NCBI RefSeq assembly: GCF_010994755.1
Contig: NZ_WHSB02000001.1
Coordinates: 744,001 to 808,000 of the forward strand
DNA: 64,000 nt
DNA from: Shinella lacus
GTDB taxonomy: Bacteria > Pseudomonadota > Alphaproteobacteria > Rhizobiales > Rhizobiaceae
Direction of reading: 5' to 3'
Under the pieces are notes generated by a model that was not told where the DNA came from, searched no databases, and was given only the letters and a program-made list of their open reading frames with translations. Of this stretch, positions 16,756 through 25,688 are shown piece after piece. The position numbers and the translations under genes are program-made. Position 1 is the stretch's first letter, and every line of letters begins with the position of its first letter.

Positions 16756-17874
16756 TTACTGCTTGATCAGCTCGAACTTGCCGTCCTTGACGATATAGAG
16801 GTACATCGGCGCGGTGGTGTTTTCGCCATTTTCATCGAAGGCGACCGGGCCGAGCAGCGTTTCGACCGTCACACCATGCAGCTGGGCGAGCACGCCTTCG
16901 CGGTCCAGCGTTTCAGCCTTCTCGACGGCGGCGGCCATGACCTGGGCGTTGGCGAAGCCGAGCGAAGCGTAGGGGCCGGGCGCCCGGCCGAAACGGGCCT
17001 GGTGGCGATCGGAGAAGTCCTTCAGTTCCGGCGAAGAATCGTAGGGCGGAAGCTGGAAGGTCATGAGCGCGCCTTCAGCGGAAGCGGCACCCACCTGCGT
17101 GATGAAGTCGACGGTGAAGCCGATGTCGGGGCCGATGAACTGCGCCTTCAGGCCCTGTTCACGCATCTGCTTGAGGAAGAGCGCCAGCTGCGGCATGCCT
17201 GCACCCATATAGACGACATCGGGGTTTTCCAACTTGATCGAGGCGATCAGCGCGGAGAAGTCGACATCTTCCGGGTTCGTGCCGAAGGTGCCGGAAACCT
17301 TGCCGCCGCCCTTCTCGAAATTGTCCTGGAACACGCCCGCAATGCCTTGGCCAAACACCGTCTTGTCATGCACCAGCACGGCATTCTTCAGGCCGAGCTT
17401 TTCGGTGACGTATTTCGCGGGCAGCGCGCCCTGGATGAAGTCGTTGGCGACCGGGCGCACGACGGTCTTGAAGCCCATTCGCATCAATTCCGGATTGGTC
17501 GCGGGGACGACCTGCGGCATGCCGCATTCGGAATAGATGTCGAGGGCCGGCATGGTGACGCCGCTGTTCATGTGGCCGATGACGCCGATGACGGCGCTGT
17601 CATCGCAGAACTGCTGGGCGACGAGCGTGCCCTGTCGCGGGTCGGCGCGGTCGTCGAGCGGGCGGAAGACAACCTTGTTGCCCTTGATGCCGCCCTTCTC
17701 GTTGAGTTGGTCGAAATAGAGCTGGGCGCCGTCGATCTGCGACTGGCCGAATTCGGCCTGCGCGCCGGACATCGGTGCGCTGCCGCCGAGCACGATGTCG
17801 TCGGCCATTGCCGGCATAACGCTGGAAGCAAACAGCAGCGCTGCGGCGGAAAGAAGTACACGGGTTCTGTTCAT
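16756..17874 (-). CDS. Branched-chain amino acid type ABC transporter substrate-binding protein (LivK class)
   Basis: 372 residues from ATG 17874, where AAGGGG precedes the start by about six bases; an in-frame ATG at 17961 lies before this site. Signal peptide cleaved near AMA at residues 22-24. Periplasmic-binding fold type I: DIVLGGSAPMSGAQAEFGQS, GAQLYFDQLNEKGGIKG, VIGHMNSGVTMPALDIYSEC. It delivers the solute to the LivHMGF proteins. The catabolic neighbours suggest an organic acid or aromatic/alicyclic carboxylate instead of an amino acid; that is inference. Confidence 0.93.
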   Translation of the reverse strand: MNRTRVLLSAAALLFASSVMPAMADDIVLGGSAPMSGAQAEFGQSQIDGAQLYFDQLNEKGGIKGNKVVFRPLDDRADPRQGTLVAQQFCDDSAVIGVIGHMNSGVTMPALDIYSECGMPQVVPATNPELMRMGFKTVVRPVANDFIQGALPAKYVTEKLGLKNAVLVHDKTVFGQGIAGVFQDNFEKGGGKVSGTFGTNPEDVDFSALIASIKLENPDVVYMGAGMPQLALFLKQMREQGLKAQFIGPDIGFTVDFITQVGAASAEGALMTFQLPPYDSSPELKDFSDRHQARFGRAPGPYASLGFANAQVMAAAVEKAETLDREGVLAQLHGVTVETLLGPVAFDENGENTTAPMYLYIVKDGKFELIKQ

Positions 17875-18006
17875 AAGGTTCCCCTTTTGCTTGTTGAGAT
17901 TCGTTGCACGGAACTCCCATCCCGGCAACGCCTGCATGAAATTATTTGTAGCGTTCTTCACCAGAGTGACTGGGCATGCGACGACCAGACGTTTCCTTCG
18001 ACCTCC

Positions 18007-18795
18007 TCATTTCGCGAGATAACCGCCGTCCACCGCCAGCACATGGCCGGTGGTCATTGCCGATGCCGGACCGGCGAGGAAGATCATGGCGGATGCCACT
18101 TCCTCGGGTTCGGCAAGACGCTTGAGCGGGGTCAGGCTGCGGATCTTGTCCATCTGCTCCCGGTCGGCCATCAGATGGTCGATCAGCGGCGTCCTGACCC
18201 AGGTTGGCGCCACCGCATTCACGCGAATGTCGTTGTCGGCCCATTCGACGGCGAGCGTGCGGGTGAGGTTCACCACCCCTGCCTTCGTCGACTGGTAGGA
18301 GACGTTCGGGTGAAGGCCGCCTCCGGAAAAGCTCATGATCGATGCGGTGTTGATCACCACACCCGGCGCGGCGCGGCCGATCCAGGACCGCGCGGCCGTG
18401 CGCGAGCAGAGAAACATGCCCGTCAGGTTAACCGAGACGACGCTGTTCCAGTCCTCCAGCGAAAGCTCGGTCGATGGGCGCCGGATGGAGATGCCCGCAT
18501 TGTTGACGAGGATGTCGATACCGCCGACCTCGCGTTCCATGGTCGCGAAAACGGCCAGGATGTCAGCCTCATGCGTGACGTCGAGGGCGGAGGCTGTCGC
18601 CGCACCGCCAGCCTCCGCCACCTCCCGGCGCACGGCTTCCGCCGCCGAAAGGTCCCGGTCTAGAACCACGACATGCGCCCCGAAGGCGGCAAACATCAGC
18701 GCCGCAGCGCGGCCGATGCCCCCACCGCCACCGGTGATGAAGACCCGCTTTTCATCGAGTCTGAACATCCTTTCGGGCGCTTTTGCACACATCAT
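18007..18795 (-). CDS. SDR family NAD(P)-dependent oxidoreductase
   Basis: 262 residues; start chosen at ATG 18795 because AGGGAA lies eight bases upstream. Cofactor motif TGGGGGIGRAAA (residues about 21-32), NNAGISI, catalytic Ser in NTASIMSFSG and Tyr/Lys of the active site as YQSTKAG. Ends GHVLAVDGGYLAK like its paralogue at 11014-11778. It lies between the liv-type operon and the acetoacetate-decarboxylase-family gene and is probably transcribed with the latter (gap 27 bases). Confidence 0.92.
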   Translation of the reverse strand: MMCAKAPERMFRLDEKRVFITGGGGGIGRAAALMFAAFGAHVVVLDRDLSAAEAVRREVAEAGGAATASALDVTHEADILAVFATMEREVGGIDILVNNAGISIRRPSTELSLEDWNSVVSVNLTGMFLCSRTAARSWIGRAAPGVVINTASIMSFSGGGLHPNVSYQSTKAGVVNLTRTLAVEWADNDIRVNAVAPTWVRTPLIDHLMADREQMDKIRSLTPLKRLAEPEEVASAMIFLAGPASAMTTGHVLAVDGGYLAK

Positions 18796-18822
18796 GTGTA
18801 CGGTTCCCTATAATCCGGCGCT

Positions 18823-19518
18823 TCAGCCGACAATCTTGCCGAAGGCGAGGACGAAGTTGGCGACGATCATTTCCGCTCCGACGATCTCGCGAATCTCGAA
18901 ATCCGAGAACGGATCGTTTGCATTGCCGCCGATCTTGATCTCGGCCGTACCGAGCGCATGGCGGATCGTTTCGGACTGGCCAAGCGAATTCTCGATGATC
19001 TGTGTTTCGACGGCGGCACTTTCCGGCGAGGGAATGATGCGCGTCTGGAAACGCGGATGCAGCGCTGGCTTTTCGAAGGCCGGGCCGTCGGCCTTGAAGT
19101 CAATCTCGATCAGCGACGTGCCGCGGCGCGAAAGCTTTGCCTTTACCGCCGTCTCGCTGGCGTCCCAGGCGACCTCGCCCATCTTCTTCGGGTAGCCCCA
19201 GACCTCGCGGCCGACAGCCATCGAGTCGTCATTGGTGACGATCTCATAGAGCACGTGACCGCCCGGACGCCCCTGGTAGCTCATCGGCACGACGATGCCG
19301 CCTTCGGCATAGGAGCCGAGCGAGCCGCCCGCCGGCACGTCCATGATGAAGAATTCGATCACGTCGCCGCGCAGTTCAAACTGCGCCGGCAGGGCCGCAC
19401 GGATCGCCGCCTCGTCGACACGGCAGAACACGCTGACCTTGCTGAAGGCTTTGTAATCAAACGGCGGCGCCTGGTAGAGGGGCGAGCGCTGCGGAAGGGA
19501 ATAGGCCTGCTGGGACAT
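18823..19518 (-). CDS. Acetoacetate decarboxylase family protein
   Basis: 231 residues, close to the family length. The Schiff-base region is intact: GREVWGYPKKMGEV with the lysine pair at 111-112. FELRGDVIEFFIMDVPAGG and GHVLYEIVTNDD are also family-like. True decarboxylases turn acetoacetate into acetone and CO2, but relatives act on other 3-oxo acids. Here it neighbours a CoA ligase, enoyl-CoA hydratase and dehydrogenases, so it may act on a 3-oxo intermediate. A perfect 16-base inverted repeat lies 43 bases upstream of its start. Confidence 0.9.
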   Translation of the reverse strand: MSQQAYSLPQRSPLYQAPPFDYKAFSKVSVFCRVDEAAIRAALPAQFELRGDVIEFFIMDVPAGGSLGSYAEGGIVVPMSYQGRPGGHVLYEIVTNDDSMAVGREVWGYPKKMGEVAWDASETAVKAKLSRRGTSLIEIDFKADGPAFEKPALHPRFQTRIIPSPESAAVETQIIENSLGQSETIRHALGTAEIKIGGNANDPFSDFEIREIVGAEMIVANFVLAFGKIVG

Positions 19519-19560
19519 GGGGATTGGAGTCTTTCCTGTATGTTCGCTTCATCCTGAATT

Positions 19561-19602
19561 TCACACTAATGAAAATATCTGTCAAGATTTTCATTAGTGT
19601 GA
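19561..19602. promoter_or_regulatory. Perfect 16-base inverted repeat, candidate operator with embedded -35
   Basis: Arms TCACACTAATGAAAAT (19561-19576) and ATTTTCATTAGTGTGA (19587-19602) with a ten-base spacer. Read on the minus strand, the spacer contains TTGACA, a perfect -35 hexamer for the acetoacetate-decarboxylase-family gene. There is no U-run, so termination of the upstream aldehyde dehydrogenase message is a less likely reading. Confidence 0.6.
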
Positions 19603-19605
19603 TCG

Positions 19606-21039
19606 TCATAAATTCGTTTGTGAAACAAACTTGATCGTCTGGAAGGTCTCCAGGGCCTCCGGCCCACCCTCCGAGCCATAGCCGGAATCCTTCACGCCAT
19701 TGAACGGAACCTCTGCATAGGCGAGGCCGTAATCATTGATCGACAACATGCCCGTCTCGATGTCTTCGCTGAAACGCTGGGCATTGCGTTGGGAGCGCGT
19801 GAAGGCATAGGCGGCGAGGCCGAAGGGCAGCCGGTTGGCCTCCCCGATTGCGTCATCCACCGTCTTGAAGCGGTTGACGACCGCCACCGGGCCGAACGGT
19901 TCCTCGTTCATGATCGCGGCATCCTGCGGCACGTCGGCGAGCACCGTCGGCTCGAAGAAGAAGCCGGCATTGCCGATGCGGTTGCCGCCGGCCAGCAGGC
20001 GGCCGCCCTTGGCCACGGCGTCGCCGATCAGTCGGTCCATAGCGTCGAGCCGGCGAGCGTTCGCCATCGGACCCATGTCGATGCCCTCGGAGAGGCCGTC
20101 ACCCACGCGCACCGCTTTCGCCGCGATGACGAAATCTTCCAGGAAATTGTCATAAACTGGCTCTTCGACCAGCACGCGCGTCGGCGCGATGCAGACCTGG
20201 CCGGCATTGTGGTACTTGTGCCCGGCCAGCATCGAGACTGCGGACGGCAAGTCCGCATCGGCGCAGACGATGTAGGGCGCGTGTCCGCCGAGTTCCATCG
20301 TCACCCGCTTCATATGGGCGCCGGCGAGCGCCGTCAGGTGTTTTCCAACCGGCGTGGAGCCGGTGAAGGAGACCTTGCGGATCACCGGATGCGGAATGAG
20401 ATATTCGGAGATTTCCGACGGCACGCCGTAGAGAAGGTTGATTGCCCCATCCGGAAAACCGGCATCGGCAAAGGCGCGGACCATCGCCGCGCAAGAGGCC
20501 GGAGCCTCTTCGGCCGCCTTGAGGATGACGGTGCAGCCGGCGGCAAGGGCGGCGCAAATCTTGCGGATCGCCTGGGCGACCGGATAGTTCCACGGCGTGA
20601 AAGCCGCGACGACGCCGATCGGCTCCTTCACCACCATCTGCTGCACGCCGGCCTTGCGGGCCGGAATGATGCGGCCATAGGAGCGGATGGCCTCCTCCGC
20701 GAACCAGCGGATGACGTCATCGGCATTGCGAAGCTCGGAGCGCGCTTCGGCAAGCGGCTTGCCCTGCTCCATGGTCAGGATCGGCGCGATGTCCTCGATG
20801 CGGGCGCGCAGGTTATCCGCCGCCGCGTGCAGCAGTTTCGCGCGGTCGCGCGCCATCGTCTTGCGCCACGTTTCAAAGGCTGCAGCAGCCGAAGCAAGCG
20901 CGCGATCCATGTCGGCCGTCGTTGCCTTCGCAACGCGACCGATTTCGCTGCCGGTCGCCGGGTTGAGCACGGGCAGCGTCTCGCCGCTCGCACCAGGGGT
21001 CCATTCGCCGGCGATGAAGAGTTGGGTATCGGGATACAT
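19606..21039 (-). CDS. NAD(P)-dependent aldehyde dehydrogenase (succinate-semialdehyde dehydrogenase-like)
   Basis: 477 residues from ATG 21039 (a GTG at 21051 is the alternative). Complete ALDH features: PWNYPVAQAIRKICAALAAG, FTGSTPVGKHLTALAGAHMK, catalytic Glu in MELGGHAPYIVCADAD, catalytic Cys in NAGQVCIAPTRVLVEE, and EEPFGPVAVVNRF. It oxidises an aldehyde to the acid. It starts 26 bases after the alcohol dehydrogenase stop, so the pair probably converts an alcohol to an acid in two steps. Confidence 0.92.
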   Translation of the reverse strand: MYPDTQLFIAGEWTPGASGETLPVLNPATGSEIGRVAKATTADMDRALASAAAAFETWRKTMARDRAKLLHAAADNLRARIEDIAPILTMEQGKPLAEARSELRNADDVIRWFAEEAIRSYGRIIPARKAGVQQMVVKEPIGVVAAFTPWNYPVAQAIRKICAALAAGCTVILKAAEEAPASCAAMVRAFADAGFPDGAINLLYGVPSEISEYLIPHPVIRKVSFTGSTPVGKHLTALAGAHMKRVTMELGGHAPYIVCADADLPSAVSMLAGHKYHNAGQVCIAPTRVLVEEPVYDNFLEDFVIAAKAVRVGDGLSEGIDMGPMANARRLDAMDRLIGDAVAKGGRLLAGGNRIGNAGFFFEPTVLADVPQDAAIMNEEPFGPVAVVNRFKTVDDAIGEANRLPFGLAAYAFTRSQRNAQRFSEDIETGMLSINDYGLAYAEVPFNGVKDSGYGSEGGPEALETFQTIKFVSQTNL

Positions 21040-21065
21040 CGTCTGTCTCACTCAAAATCTGGTGG

Positions 21066-22169
21066 TCAACGGTCGAAGCACACGAGCGTGCGCGCGAGCA
21101 CGCCCTGCTCCAGCCAGCGGAAGGCCTCATTGATCTGTTCGATCGGCACGCGCTCACCGACCTGGCGGTCGAGATCGTAGCGGCCGGCGCGGTAGAGGCC
21201 GAGGATGCGCTCGAAATCACGCTCCGGCACGCCGCCGCCATAATTGCTGCCGATGATGCGCTTCTGGGTGTTCGGCAGCGTCGAGGCCGGCAGTGAGACC
21301 ATTTCGCCCTTGGCGGCGATACCGACGGAAATCACCGAGCCGCCAAGCCGGACGCTGTTATAGGCAAGCGCGATCGCGGCCGGCCGTCCCGTACAATCGA
21401 TGATGCTGTCCGGGCCACGGCCGCGGCTCAGCGCTTTGAGTTCGGCGGCAACGTCCTGCGTCGCCGAATTCAGGAAATGGGTGGCGCCGAACGAGCGGGC
21501 GACCGCTTCCTTCTCCGGGTTGATATCGATGGCGACGACGGCCTCCGCACCGGCGACCGATGCTGCGTGGATGGCGTTGATGCCGACACCGCCGACGCCG
21601 ATCACGCCCACGACCTCGCCGGCCTCGACACGCGCATCATTGACCACCGCGCCAAAACCGGTCGTCACCGCGCAGCCCACAAGCGCGGCCACCTCGAAGG
21701 GAATGTCCTTCTCGATTTTCGAGCAGCCGGATTCCGGCACCACGGCAAGCTCGGCAAAGCTGGACACGCAGGTGAAATGGTTGACGGGCTTTTCAGCGCT
21801 GCCAAGCCGGCGCGCGCCATTCCAGAGTGTACCGCCACCGGCCGCGTCGCCATAGGTGTCGCACATGGTCGGCAGGCGCTTGTGGCAATAGAAGCACTCG
21901 CCGCAATTCGGCGCCCAGGACAGGATGACATGGTCGCCCTTTTGTACCTTGGAGACGGCCGAGCCGGTGCTTTCAACGATGCCGGCCGCTTCATGGCCGA
22001 GGATGATCGGCAGCTTCGGCCGGGACTTGCCCTTCGCGGCGCTGAGATCGCTGTGGCACACGCCGGTCGCGATGATGCGCACGAGCACTTCGCGGTCACC
22101 CGGATCGGCAATCGGTACGTCTTCGATCACGAGGTCTTCGTTGAACGTGTAGAGAACGGCGGCCTTCAT
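21066..22169 (-). CDS. Zinc-dependent alcohol dehydrogenase (MDR family)
   Basis: 367 residues. Catalytic zinc ligands: the Cys in GVCHSDLSAAKG and the His in GHEAAGIV; structural zinc cysteines in NCGECFYCHKRLPTMC. Cofactor fold with GVIGVGGVGINAIHAASVAG. The WNGARRL and FAELAVVPESGC segments resemble class III-like/aryl alcohol dehydrogenases. NAD-dependent oxidation of an alcohol feeding the aldehyde dehydrogenase is the likely role. Confidence 0.92.
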   Translation of the reverse strand: MKAAVLYTFNEDLVIEDVPIADPGDREVLVRIIATGVCHSDLSAAKGKSRPKLPIILGHEAAGIVESTGSAVSKVQKGDHVILSWAPNCGECFYCHKRLPTMCDTYGDAAGGGTLWNGARRLGSAEKPVNHFTCVSSFAELAVVPESGCSKIEKDIPFEVAALVGCAVTTGFGAVVNDARVEAGEVVGVIGVGGVGINAIHAASVAGAEAVVAIDINPEKEAVARSFGATHFLNSATQDVAAELKALSRGRGPDSIIDCTGRPAAIALAYNSVRLGGSVISVGIAAKGEMVSLPASTLPNTQKRIIGSNYGGGVPERDFERILGLYRAGRYDLDRQVGERVPIEQINEAFRWLEQGVLARTLVCFDR

Positions 22170-22218
22170 ACTGACTGTCTCCCCTCGGGGTATGCGGTTG
22201 TGTTGGTTTTGCAGCGCT

Positions 22219-23766
22219 TCATCGGCCGGTCCCGTGCAGCCTGTCCCAGCTGCCGTCGACGGATACGGACAGCCGGTGCTTCATGATGCGTTGGCTCGGC
22301 GTGCGCTCGAAATCCTTGACCACGGCGAGGTAGCGCGGGTTCTGGAACGGCGCCAGCCGTTGCGCAAGCCAATCGGAAAAGGCGGAGTAATCGATATCGG
22401 CGCCTTCCTTTGGCTTGATGAAGAGCTTGATCTCCTGTTCGCCGATCTCCGCCTTGACGCCGATCAGCGCGCAATCCTCGACCATCGGATGGCTGCCCGC
22501 GACATGTTCCACTTCGAAGGCCGAGACGTTCTCGCCCTTGACGCGCACGCTATCCGTAAGGCGTCCGAGGAAATAGAGGTTTCCGTCCGCGTCGAGCATG
22601 CCGAGGTCGCCGGTGTGGAAGCCATCCGGCCTCAGCGCCTTGGCGGTCGCCTCTTCATTGCGAAAATAGCCGGCGAAGACCGCGCCCGCCTGACGCGGAT
22701 GGACGACGATCTCGCCGTGTACGCCCGCCGCCACGGGCGAACCCTGTTCATCTAGGATTTCCACCGACAGCCACGGAACGGGCGTGCCGACCGAGCCGAG
22801 TACGCCGCTGGCATTGAAGGTGGTGATGCTGGAGGATTCCGTCATGCCGTAGCACTCGCGAAGCGGCATACCGAAGCGCTCCTCGAAGGCGCGCCAGATA
22901 TCGCGCGGGCAGCCGCCGCCCCAGGCAGCGCGCACCTTGTGATCCCGGTCGCGTTCGCTCTCCGGCTGCTTCAGGAGGATCTGCAGGACGCCGCCGAGAT
23001 AGTGGATCTGCGTCGCGCCGCAGTCGCGCACCTGCTCCCAGAAGCGGCTAGCACTAAAGCGTTGCACCATGGACAGCGTGACATCGCGCAATAGCGGGAT
23101 GGGGATAAGCTGCGCACCGCCGATGTGATAAAGCGGCTCCCACACGAAGAAGACATCGCCATCACGCGCATCCGAGCAGAGCATGGCGCCTTCCGACGCA
23201 TAGCGCAGCATGCGATGCGTGACGCAGACGCCCTTCGGGCGGCCGGTCGTGCCGGATGTGTAGTTGAGCGCGAAGAGATCGTCCGCCGATGGCAGCGACT
23301 CGGAGAAGACGTGGTCGCCACCGGCGAGTTTGTCCAGCGCCCCCGCATCCCCCGTCTCAGCGACAAGCTGGAAGGCGTTCGTGTCGGCACCGCACTCGAG
23401 AATGTTCGGGAAGAGATCGCGATTGGCGAAGACGACGCGCGGATCGCAATGTTCCAGGATGTATTTCAGCCCGTCGCCGCGCAGCTGCACATTCACCGGC
23501 ACCCAGACGGCACCGCATTTGGCGATGGCGAAAAGCACGGCGAGGCTGTCGGGGCTGTTGCGCAGCATGAGCGCCACGCGGTCGCCCTTCGCGACCCCCA
23601 GGCGGCGCAGCTCAACCGCCACGCTATCCGACTTGCGGTGCAGGTCCGCGAATGTGATCGGCTCGCCGTCGAAAGTCGCATAGATGGCATCGGGCGAAGC
23701 AGCGGCCCGGGCCGGCAGGCAAGAAATGAAACCTTGGTCTTCCACGCTACAGTCCTGAAAAATCAT
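22219..23766 (-). CDS. AMP-dependent acyl-CoA synthetase/ligase
   Basis: 515 residues. P-loop-like LNYTSGTTGRPKG, GMTESSSITTFNASG, GFHTGDLGMLDADGNLYFLG and DSVRVKGENVSAFEVE, with the catalytic Lys near the C-terminus (PSQRIMKHRL). It activates a carboxylate to acyl-CoA through an acyl-AMP. Crotonobetaine/carnitine-CoA ligase-like sequences look similar. The next gene is an enoyl-CoA hydratase, so the acyl-CoA probably enters a beta-oxidation-like route. Confidence 0.92.
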   Translation of the reverse strand: MIFQDCSVEDQGFISCLPARAAASPDAIYATFDGEPITFADLHRKSDSVAVELRRLGVAKGDRVALMLRNSPDSLAVLFAIAKCGAVWVPVNVQLRGDGLKYILEHCDPRVVFANRDLFPNILECGADTNAFQLVAETGDAGALDKLAGGDHVFSESLPSADDLFALNYTSGTTGRPKGVCVTHRMLRYASEGAMLCSDARDGDVFFVWEPLYHIGGAQLIPIPLLRDVTLSMVQRFSASRFWEQVRDCGATQIHYLGGVLQILLKQPESERDRDHKVRAAWGGGCPRDIWRAFEERFGMPLRECYGMTESSSITTFNASGVLGSVGTPVPWLSVEILDEQGSPVAAGVHGEIVVHPRQAGAVFAGYFRNEEATAKALRPDGFHTGDLGMLDADGNLYFLGRLTDSVRVKGENVSAFEVEHVAGSHPMVEDCALIGVKAEIGEQEIKLFIKPKEGADIDYSAFSDWLAQRLAPFQNPRYLAVVKDFERTPSQRIMKHRLSVSVDGSWDRLHGTGR

Positions 23767-23796
23767 TGAATTTGAAAGGCGGGTCCAGCGTCCGGC

Positions 23797-24570
23797 TCAG
23801 CCGGATTTCGCCTTCCCCTTCGACGCGAGAAACTGCTCCATCATGCGGTTCGGCTCGCCGTCTTCATAGGCGATGCGCTGGTTGCGCACGCCCGCCGCAA
23901 GCGCATCACGAAAGCGGGCTTCGGTGACTTCACGGAAGCGCTGCTTGTTGAGCTTCATGGCAAGCCGCGGCTTGGCGGCAAGCTCTTCGCCCAGCGCTAG
24001 CGACGCTTCGAGCACTTGGTCGCGCGGCACGATCCGGTTGATCAGGCCGATCGCCACGCATTCGGCCGCCTCCATCATGCGGCCGCTCAGCGTGAGATCC
24101 GTGGTGCGTGCCAGGCCGATCATTTCCATCATGATCCAGGGCCCGGTCGTGCTGGCAATGCCGGAATTGATCTCCGGCTGTCCCATCTTCACGCCGTCAT
24201 GGCCGATGCGGAAATCACCGAGCAGCGTCACCTGGAAGGCCGATCCCGCCGCAAGGCCGTTCAGCGCCATGATCAGCGGCTTGGAGAGGCTGCGAATGCG
24301 ATCGTAGAGCCGTTCCCATTCGCCGATCCACAGTTCTGCACGGTCCGGATCGAAGGTCTTGGTCTCGTTCAGGTCCTGCCCTGCGCCGAAGGCGCGCTCG
24401 CCGGCCCCGGTCAGGATGATCGCGCCGACGGACGCGTCTTGCTCGGCCGCCTCCAGCGCGTCCATCAGCGCGGATCGCATCGGCGAATGCCAGGCGTTGA
24501 GCACCTCGGGGCGGTTAAGCGTGATCACGCGGCACGCGCCGCGCTGTTCCGTCAAGATGAAGTTTGTCAT
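23797..24570 (-). CDS. Enoyl-CoA hydratase/isomerase family protein
   Basis: 257 residues from ATG 24570 (an ATG nine bases upstream is the alternative). Crotonase fold: ITLNRPEVLNAWHSPMRSAL, GAIILTGAGERAFGAGQDLN (oxyanion hole), KPLIMALNGLAAGSAFQVTL, GIASTTGPWIMMEMIG. Cytoplasmic hydration or isomerisation of an acyl-CoA. It is the first gene of the minus-strand unit with the CoA ligase and is preceded by a tandem-repeat promoter region that an IclR-type regulator could occupy. Confidence 0.9.
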   Translation of the reverse strand: MTNFILTEQRGACRVITLNRPEVLNAWHSPMRSALMDALEAAEQDASVGAIILTGAGERAFGAGQDLNETKTFDPDRAELWIGEWERLYDRIRSLSKPLIMALNGLAAGSAFQVTLLGDFRIGHDGVKMGQPEINSGIASTTGPWIMMEMIGLARTTDLTLSGRMMEAAECVAIGLINRIVPRDQVLEASLALGEELAAKPRLAMKLNKQRFREVTEARFRDALAAGVRNQRIAYEDGEPNRMMEQFLASKGKAKSG

Positions 24571-24580
24571 GATTTCCATC

Positions 24581-24617
24581 GTATCGTATTTTGATACTTT
24601 GTATCGTATTGTAATAC
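24581..24617. promoter_or_regulatory. Tandem 17-base repeats, candidate operator of the enoyl-CoA hydratase operon
   Basis: GTATCGTATTTTGATAC (24581-24597) and GTATCGTATTGTAATAC (24601-24617) match at 15 of 17 positions and start exactly 20 bases apart, close to two helical turns. Each copy also has an internal GTATx/xATAC dyad. They cover the -10 and leader of the enoyl-CoA hydratase gene, and the adjacent IclR gene is the obvious candidate regulator. Confidence 0.6.
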
Positions 24618-24630
24618 ATGAAACTGTCAA
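24603..24630 (-). promoter_or_regulatory. Sigma-70 type promoter of the enoyl-CoA hydratase operon
   Basis: TTGACA (minus strand, 24630-24625) and TACGAT (24608-24603) with 16 bases between. The -10 lies inside the second tandem repeat, so a protein bound there would block transcription. Confidence 0.5.
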
Positions 24631-24704
24631 TGGGATTTTTCGCGGCACGCAAAATCGACCAGCGGTCGCCCGTCGGGTTGTGGAAAACGCAACGAGTTGG
24701 AGGA

Positions 24705-25511
24705 CTAGAAGGTGGAGGACGCCTGCGAGATTGACCGCGTCGCAGCGACCACCAGAGGGGCGAAAATCTCTTCCGCCTTCTCCGGCGTATAACGCGCGTT
24801 GGAGACGCCGATATTGACGGCGGCGACCGGACGCCCGGTCTGGTCGAGCACGGCGGCAGCGACCGAGAGATCGCCGGGGAAGAACTCGCCCCAGGTCGTG
24901 GCGTAGCCGACGTTGCGCGCGGTCTCCAACCGTTCGACGAGTGCCTCGACCGTGTGGACGGTCTGCGGCGTGAACGCCTGCAACGGCGAGCGTTCAAGCA
25001 GCGACCTGGCTTCCGTGAGCGGCAGCCGGGAAAGGATCGCACGGCCGGGCGCCGTGCAGAAGGCGGGCATGCGGGTGCCGACGACGACATCGGTGTTCAG
25101 CATGTGCCGGCTCATGAAGCGGGCGGCAAAGACGATCTCCGCGCCATCCGGCAGCGTCAGGTTCACCGCCTCCTCCGTCTCGCGGCTGAGGTGGAGGAGA
25201 TAAGGCATGGCCTGGTTGACGAGCGGATTGGCGGTGATGAAATGACGCGCCATTTCGAGGCTGCGCAGGCTGAGCTCGAAGCGCTTGGTCACCGGGTCCT
25301 TCTGGAGGTAACCAAGCTTGTTCAGCGTGTGGGTGAAGCGCTGCGCCGCACTCTTGTCGAGCCCAACATTGGCGCCGATCTGCGCGAGGCTGAGGCTGCG
25401 GTTCGTGCCGTCGAAGGCTTCAAGCACCCGGAACGCCTTCTCCACCGACCGCACCATCAGCGGATCGGCATCGTCGGGATTCTTCGTGTCATCAGAGGAC
25501 AAGCTCGTCAC
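24705..25511 (-). CDS. IclR family transcriptional regulator
   Basis: 268 residues from GTG 25511; the frame is open to 25640 and the start is uncertain because no clear ribosome site marks either. Winged helix-turn-helix (VRSVEKAFRVLEAFDG, LSLAQIGANVGLDKSAAQRF, LGYLQKDPVTKRFELS) followed by the IclR effector domain (DVVVGTRMPAFCTAPGRAIL, AVLDQTGRPVAAVNIGVS). It probably controls the downstream catabolic operon and may bind the tandem repeats at 24581-24617. Confidence 0.92.
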   Translation of the reverse strand: MTSLSSDDTKNPDDADPLMVRSVEKAFRVLEAFDGTNRSLSLAQIGANVGLDKSAAQRFTHTLNKLGYLQKDPVTKRFELSLRSLEMARHFITANPLVNQAMPYLLHLSRETEEAVNLTLPDGAEIVFAARFMSRHMLNTDVVVGTRMPAFCTAPGRAILSRLPLTEARSLLERSPLQAFTPQTVHTVEALVERLETARNVGYATTWGEFFPGDLSVAAAVLDQTGRPVAAVNIGVSNARYTPEKAEEIFAPLVVAATRSISQASSTF

Positions 25512-25688
25512 CTTGGCAATCGCTTCGACGCCCGGGAGGCGGCATGGCAGAACCCGTCCCGTGTAACCCGGCCTCCCGGTATCGGCAAGTCCACCTTCCA
25601 TTTCCACGCGCCGGCCGATGGCGCGTGCGGTCTGGGGCACTCGCTTTCAACCTCCGTTGGAGGAAGCAAACGGTCGAACCTGGTCGGG

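Noticed and set aside
18786-18802. ACACA-TCA-TGTGT dyad at the start of the SDR gene
   Set aside because: Five-base arms overlapping the start codons; likely chance, and it would cover the ribosome site.
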